NCBI GenBank assembly: GCA_023457295.1
Contig: JAEWLZ010000037.1
Location: 1-10,290, forward strand
Length of the DNA stretch: 10,290 nt
Source: Cyanobacteria bacterium OH_PDB_112
Lineage (GTDB): Bacteria; Cyanobacteriota; Vampirovibrionia; Gastranaerophilales; CAJFVJ01
Direction of reading: 5' to 3'
Shown: positions 6,535 through 10,290 of the stretch, one piece after another
Numbering within the stretch: the first letter of the stretch is position 1
Layout: each line of letters begins with the position of its first letter
Position numbers and translations under genes: made by a program
The notes under the pieces: model-generated
What the model was told of the DNA's origin: nothing
The model's database searches: none
What the model saw: the letters and a program-made list of their open reading frames with translations, nothing else

Positions 6535-9500
6535 AAATTTCATTTTGGAATGAATTCTTTAATTTAGCTATATCATAAAATAAAATTTCCAATATGTTAA
6601 ATACTTCATCAGGTGATAAGTAAGTATTATTTAATATAATGTAGGATTTTGCATCTGATACTGTTTGAGGAGCTCGATTCCAGCGCAATTTTGAAACTGT
6701 TTCTTTTGGTAAAGATTTTGTTATAAAATTCCACTCGGGTTGTAAATATTGTGTACTTATTCTTATACCGACAGGGGTTTGTCTGATAGCACTTATATCT
6801 ATTTCTGTCGCAAGAAGCCTTATTTTAATAATTTTTATCAGATTTTTAGCTGATTCGGGGATTTTACCGAACCTGTCTTCCCATTCAGCTGAAATAAGTT
6901 CAAGCTCTCGTAAGCTTTTTACATCTGCAAGTCGTTTGTATTCGATAATTTTTTGTTCGGAATCTCCAACCCAATTTTCATCTATGTATGCCGTAATATT
7001 CATATCGACTGTTGTCGGTACTTTGTGTTCAACTTTTTCTCCTTGAACTTCTTTTATAGCTTCATCCAAAAGCTTGCAATATGTTTCAAATCCTACCGTA
7101 ATCATATGTCCGTGTTGTTTATGCCCCAAAATATGACCTATACCTCGGATTTCTAAATCACGCATAGCAATTTGATAGCCGCTTCCTAAAGTCGTAAAGT
7201 CTTTTATTGCAATCAGACGATTTTTTGCTTCTTCCGATAATAGTTTCCCTTCACGATAAAAACAGTACGCATAAGCCTGTCTTTCACTCCTTCCGACACG
7301 TCCTCGAATTTGGTACAGCTGTGCCAGTCCGAATTTGTCGGCATCATAAACAATCATTGTATTGGCATTTGGAATATCAAGTCCCGACTCAATTATCGTT
7401 GTGCACAAAAGAACATCAAATTCCTGATTCGCAAAGCCATAGATAGCTTCTTCAAGCTCTTTTTCGGGCATTTGTCCATGGGCTATACCAATTTTGACAA
7501 AAGGAAGGTGTCTTTGCAGCTCTGCTCCAAATTCATAAATGTTTTGTACTCTGTTGTATAAGAAATAAACTTGTCCTTCTCTTTCAAGTTCATGATTTAT
7601 GGCGGATTTTACATAATTAATATTATATTCGCCCACATAAGTCTTAATAGGGGCTCGGTTGACGGGAGGAGTTTTAATTAAAGACATATCCCGAATTCCT
7701 GACAAAGACATATATAGCGTCCGTGGAATAGGTGTAGCAGAAAGCGTAAGCACATCAAGTTCGCTCTTGAATTGTTTAAGTTTTTCTTTGTGTGCGACTC
7801 CGAAACGGTGTTCTTCGTCAACAACAATCATACCGAGTCGTTTGAATTCCACATCTTTTTGTAAAAGCCTATGAGTCCCGATTACAAAGTCACACTCACC
7901 TGTAATAAGGTTTTTGATGGTTTGCGCCTGCTCTTTTTTTGATTTAAAACGGCAGAGGAGTTCGATTTTTATAGGATAAGGCTTAAATCGCTCTACGATA
8001 GTGTCGTAGTGCTGTTTTGCAAGAATGGTGGTCGGAGCAAGCAGGGCGACTTGTTTACCTGATGTGATTGCTTTAAAAATCCCCCGAATGGCAACTTCTG
8101 TCTTGCCAAAACCCACATCACCACAAATTAGTCTGTCCATTATTTTTTCAGATTCCATATCTGATTTTAGGTCGTTTATTGCATTCATTTGGTCAGGGGT
8201 TTCCGTGTAAGGAAAGACATCTTCCATTTCAAGTTGCCAAGGAGAGTCTTCATCATAAACAATTCCTGCTGCGGTTTTTCTTTTCGCATAAAGTTGTAGA
8301 AGCTCAATAGCTACTTCTTTTGTAGCTTTTTTGACTTTTTCTTTAACTTTTTCCCAATCAGCACCACCCATTCTGGAAAGAACAGGCGAAGCCTGATTTG
8401 ACCCGCGATAGCGGGATAGAAAGTTGATTTGCTCAGCGGGAATATGCAGCTTGTCGCCCTGAGCGTATTGTATTGTTAGATAATCTTTAATTTCTCCGTC
8501 CAGTTCTTGTTTTGACAGGCCTGTATAAATCCCTATTCCGTGATGCAAGTGAACAACATAATCATCCGTTTTAAGGTCGTTGATATTTTCTATATAGTCG
8601 GGATTTTCTTTATTGGAGCGTTTTTTTGTGATTACAGCTTTTTTGGATTTACGGTTAAAAAGCTCTTTGTCAGTAAAAATAGCGAGCTTCAAATCTTCTG
8701 AAATAAAACCTTCGGAAAAAATATCATTGCAGATTAAAATATCTTTAGTATCTATAAAATTTTCTGCTTCAACGGCAGGTATATTTCCTTGTGAAAGAAT
8801 TTCGAATACCCGTTTTGAATACCCTGAGGATATTATTACAAGATACTTTTCATTGCGAAGCTTATTTATATATGTGCAAATTTCTTCCGCTTGCGCCGAA
8901 AAGTTAGGCAAAATGCAGCAATCTAAATGTTCAGCGATTTCTAATCCGTCACCAATAAAACTATCTAAAGCAAGTTTTTGAAATTTATTAATTTCTGATT
9001 TTATTTCAATCCGATTTTTATGTAAAAGCCTGTTGAGCGGCAATGTTAAGCCGTTTTGTAAGTTACTGTTGTAGGTTTCAAGATATTTTTTATCTTGCAA
9101 ATCAATCTTTGCCCAAATTTCACTTGATTCATCGAACGCAAGTATTGTTGATTTAGGGAAAAAATCGAAAACCCCCGATAAATTTTCTTGTAAATAAGGT
9201 AAAAAATATTCACACCCTTCAAAATATCCGTTATTTTCAATGTTTTCACAGAGTTTATAATAATTTTGCGTTAAAACTTCCTGCTTTTCAAAATCCAGCC
9301 TTTTTAGCTGTAAATTGTATAAATCATCAATTTTTTGTTTTAAAAATCCTTGAAATGTTTTATCTATCAATACTTTTCGGCAAGGATAAATGTGAGCTTC
9401 TTGAATATAACGTAAAGTTCTTTGAGTTTCTGCGCTAAAATATCTTAAACTTTCTATTTCATCTCCCCAAAATTCTATCCTTAAAGGCTCATCATTGGAA

Positions 9501-10039
9501 GGATAAATGTCTAGGATATCTCCGCGCAAGCTAAATTCTCCGGAATCAGACACCATAGTGACTCTTTTGTAGCCAAGATTTGATAGTTTTTCAACAAGTT
9601 TGGAAGGCTCAAGTGTATTTTTTTTTGCAAGGTTCAAAGAGTTTTGCTCAAAAAACTTTTCATTCGGCATTAAAGTCATAATATTTTGGTGAGTGCAAAG
9701 CAAAATATCAATGCCGCCATTTTTAAATTTTTGCAAAGCGGCCAAATTTGAATGAAAGGTGCTTATATCAGAGAATAAAAGCTCATACGGTGATTGTTCT
9801 TCAATTTGCAAATATTCAATTTTTTTCTCTGTTAGTTTTTTTATAACATCGTAAAAATTCAGCATTTTAGCTGAAGAAGTAAAACAAATAACTAAAGGCG
9901 CAGTAATTTCGGTTGTTAAAATTTCTTTAGCGCAGGTAGTTAACCCATTTATAATCGTTATTTTTTTACGGTAGATATCGTTTAATAAATTATTGAATTT
10001 TTTATTTTGTGCTAAATAATTGTATAAAATCTTCTTCAT
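6533..10039 (-). CDS. mfd: Transcription-repair coupling factor (Mfd)
   Basis: Mfd is an ATP-driven translocase that pushes RNA polymerase stalled at DNA damage off the template and recruits UvrA. The protein is 1168 residues, the usual length. Parts in order: UvrB-like N-terminal module (about 1-340, with LRGDILDIYP at 171-180 and WGDEIESLR at 191-199); linker and D3 region; RNA polymerase interaction domain (about 487-585, opening DDYVVHLHHGIGIY); RecG-like motor (about 600-960) with Walker A GDVGFGKTE (640-648), DEEH box (741-744), LSATPIPRTL (766-775) and motif VI QIRGRVGRS (910-918); then the translocation motif RGIGHILGHKQHGHM (965-979) and a C-terminal TRCF domain (about 1015-1110). 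In the translocation motif, His969 and His973 stand where relatives usually have N/E and polar residues. The ATG at 10039 has no ribosome binding site. First gene of the minus-strand series. Confidence 0.97.
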   Translation of the reverse strand: MKKILYNYLAQNKKFNNLLNDIYRKKITIINGLTTCAKEILTTEITAPLVICFTSSAKMLNFYDVIKKLTEKKIEYLQIEEQSPYELLFSDISTFHSNLAALQKFKNGGIDILLCTHQNIMTLMPNEKFFEQNSLNLAKKNTLEPSKLVEKLSNLGYKRVTMVSDSGEFSLRGDILDIYPSNDEPLRIEFWGDEIESLRYFSAETQRTLRYIQEAHIYPCRKVLIDKTFQGFLKQKIDDLYNLQLKRLDFEKQEVLTQNYYKLCENIENNGYFEGCEYFLPYLQENLSGVFDFFPKSTILAFDESSEIWAKIDLQDKKYLETYNSNLQNGLTLPLNRLLHKNRIEIKSEINKFQKLALDSFIGDGLEIAEHLDCCILPNFSAQAEEICTYINKLRNEKYLVIISSGYSKRVFEILSQGNIPAVEAENFIDTKDILICNDIFSEGFISEDLKLAIFTDKELFNRKSKKAVITKKRSNKENPDYIENINDLKTDDYVVHLHHGIGIYTGLSKQELDGEIKDYLTIQYAQGDKLHIPAEQINFLSRYRGSNQASPVLSRMGGADWEKVKEKVKKATKEVAIELLQLYAKRKTAAGIVYDEDSPWQLEMEDVFPYTETPDQMNAINDLKSDMESEKIMDRLICGDVGFGKTEVAIRGIFKAITSGKQVALLAPTTILAKQHYDTIVERFKPYPIKIELLCRFKSKKEQAQTIKNLITGECDFVIGTHRLLQKDVEFKRLGMIVVDEEHRFGVAHKEKLKQFKSELDVLTLSATPIPRTLYMSLSGIRDMSLIKTPPVNRAPIKTYVGEYNINYVKSAINHELEREGQVYFLYNRVQNIYEFGAELQRHLPFVKIGIAHGQMPEKELEEAIYGFANQEFDVLLCTTIIESGLDIPNANTMIVYDADKFGLAQLYQIRGRVGRSERQAYAYCFYREGKLLSEEAKNRLIAIKDFTTLGSGYQIAMRDLEIRGIGHILGHKQHGHMITVGFETYCKLLDEAIKEVQGEKVEHKVPTTVDMNITAYIDENWVGDSEQKIIEYKRLADVKSLRELELISAEWEDRFGKIPESAKNLIKIIKIRLLATEIDISAIRQTPVGIRISTQYLQPEWNFITKSLPKETVSKLRWNRAPQTVSDAKSYIILNNTYLSPDEVFNILEILFYDIAKLKNSFQNEI

Positions 10040-10090
10040 AATTAATTATTTTACATCAAATTGTTAAATATAACTCGTATTAAGTATTTT

Positions 10091-10103
10091 TCTGCTCAGC
10101 AGA
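10091..10103. repeat. Short GC-richer palindrome upstream of mfd
   Basis: TCTGCT-C-AGCAGA, two perfect 6-bp arms around one base, standing out in AT-rich surroundings 52 bp upstream of mfd. It could be a protein-binding site, or in the mfd leader RNA a small 5-bp hairpin with a 3-nt loop. It does not resemble a complete terminator because no T run follows on either strand close enough to a strong stem. Confidence 0.4.
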
Positions 10104-10166
10104 TTATTAGATGTTTTTATTTTAGAAAATCGATATTTTGGTTGATTTAAATATTTTATAGCGAAA

Positions 10167-10189
10167 ATTTGCAATAAAATATTGCAAAT
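10167..10189. promoter_or_regulatory. 23-bp perfect palindrome, candidate operator
   Basis: Two perfect 10-bp arms, ATTTGCAATA and TATTGCAAAT, around a central AAA. Arm symmetry and spacing suit a dimeric helix-turn-helix repressor or activator rather than a transcription terminator, since the arms are AT-rich and no GC stem is present. It lies 128 bp upstream of mfd and 85 bp upstream of the plus-strand start, so it could act on either gene. The binding protein is unknown. Confidence 0.5.
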
Positions 10190-10233
10190 AGTGAAATTGT
10201 GTGTTAAAAATGTAAAATAATAGACAAAACAGA

Positions 10234-10242
10234 TGTTATATT
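10234..10242 (+). promoter_or_regulatory. Extended -10 promoter for the gene at 10275
   Basis: TG-T-TATATT fits the extended -10 pattern TGnTATAAT with one mismatch and needs no strong -35 element; none is seen at the proper distance. Transcription would begin near 10249, giving a leader of about 26 nt that contains the ribosome binding site at 10263-10268. Confidence 0.5.
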
Positions 10243-10274
10243 GTACATATTACACTTATTATAGGAGAGATTAA

Positions 10275-10290
10275 ATGAGTACATCTTATG
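10275..10290 (+). CDS. Start of a plus-strand gene cut by the window edge
   Basis: ATG at 10275 preceded by AGGAGA (10263-10268) with a 6-nt spacer, and by a plausible extended -10 promoter. Only five codons (Met-Ser-Thr-Ser-Tyr) and one base of the sixth are inside the window, so the product cannot be named. It is divergent from mfd. The call rests on the strong ribosome binding site. Confidence 0.55.

Larger units (their letters stand above)
10040..10274. other. AT-rich divergent intergenic region
   Basis: A 235-bp spacer between the divergent starts of mfd (minus) and the gene beginning at 10275 (plus). It holds no credible coding frame. It contains two palindromes (10091-10103 and 10167-10189) and a likely plus-strand extended -10 element (10234-10242). 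On the minus strand, TATAAA (10160-10155) and TAAAAT just before mfd (10053-10048) are possible -10 elements, but neither has a convincing -35 partner, so the mfd promoter is unresolved. Confidence 0.7.

Noticed and set aside
8613..8981. Open frame of 122 codons on the plus strand inside mfd
   Set aside because: It is a shadow of the mfd coding frame, with no ribosome binding site or recognisable domain.
9046..9249. Short minus-strand frame inside mfd
   Set aside because: It is out of frame within continuous Mfd coding sequence and has no support.

Overview
This AT-rich window (about two thirds A+T) is an ordinary-looking bacterial chromosomal segment from an organism that makes lipid A, so it has an outer membrane. 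The order lpxD-lpxC-fabZ-lpxA, with no lpxB next to it, resembles the cluster of Cyanobacteria more than the fabZ-lpxA-lpxB order of Proteobacteria. Combined with the low GC, this points tentatively to a non-photosynthetic cyanobacterial relative (Melainabacteria/Vampirovibrionia, for example Gastranaerophilales). That placement is inference. No rRNA, tRNA, CRISPR array, insertion sequence or prophage module was seen.

Layout from left to right. A plus-strand gene (9-500) encodes a small cysteine-rich protein whose C-terminal two thirds looks like a degenerate fasciclin (FAS1) domain. A 12-bp perfect bidirectional terminator hairpin (521-550) separates it from a long run of minus-strand genes. 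In transcription order (right to left) these are mfd, a parvulin-type peptidyl-prolyl isomerase lipoprotein (SurA/PrsA-like), a stand-alone heptose-phosphate adenylyltransferase (rfaE2), and an unusual fusion of an M15 peptidoglycan peptidase with a DUF71/COG2102 PP-loop ATPase. After a 92-bp gap with a plausible promoter come lpxD, lpxC, fabZ and lpxA. The right end (10040-10274) is an AT-rich divergent intergenic region with two palindromes and a likely extended -10 promoter for a plus-strand gene, of which only the first five codons (10275 onward) are in the window.

The minus-strand genes are tightly packed: 11-nt, 1-nt and 19-nt (or 1-nt) gaps in the first set, and 1-nt overlap, 4-nt overlap and 14-nt gap in the lpx set. 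They look like one or two operons. The theme is envelope construction: lipid A (LpxD, LpxC, FabZ, LpxA), LPS inner-core heptose activation (RfaE2), export and folding of envelope proteins (the PPIase lipoprotein) and peptidoglycan cutting (M15 domain), with the transcription-repair coupling factor Mfd at the head.

The most unusual items are the peptidase/PP-loop fusion, the 17-cysteine FAS1-like protein, LpxC with Met in place of the usual His of its N-terminal GLHSG motif, and a 23-bp palindrome placed like an operator in the divergent region.
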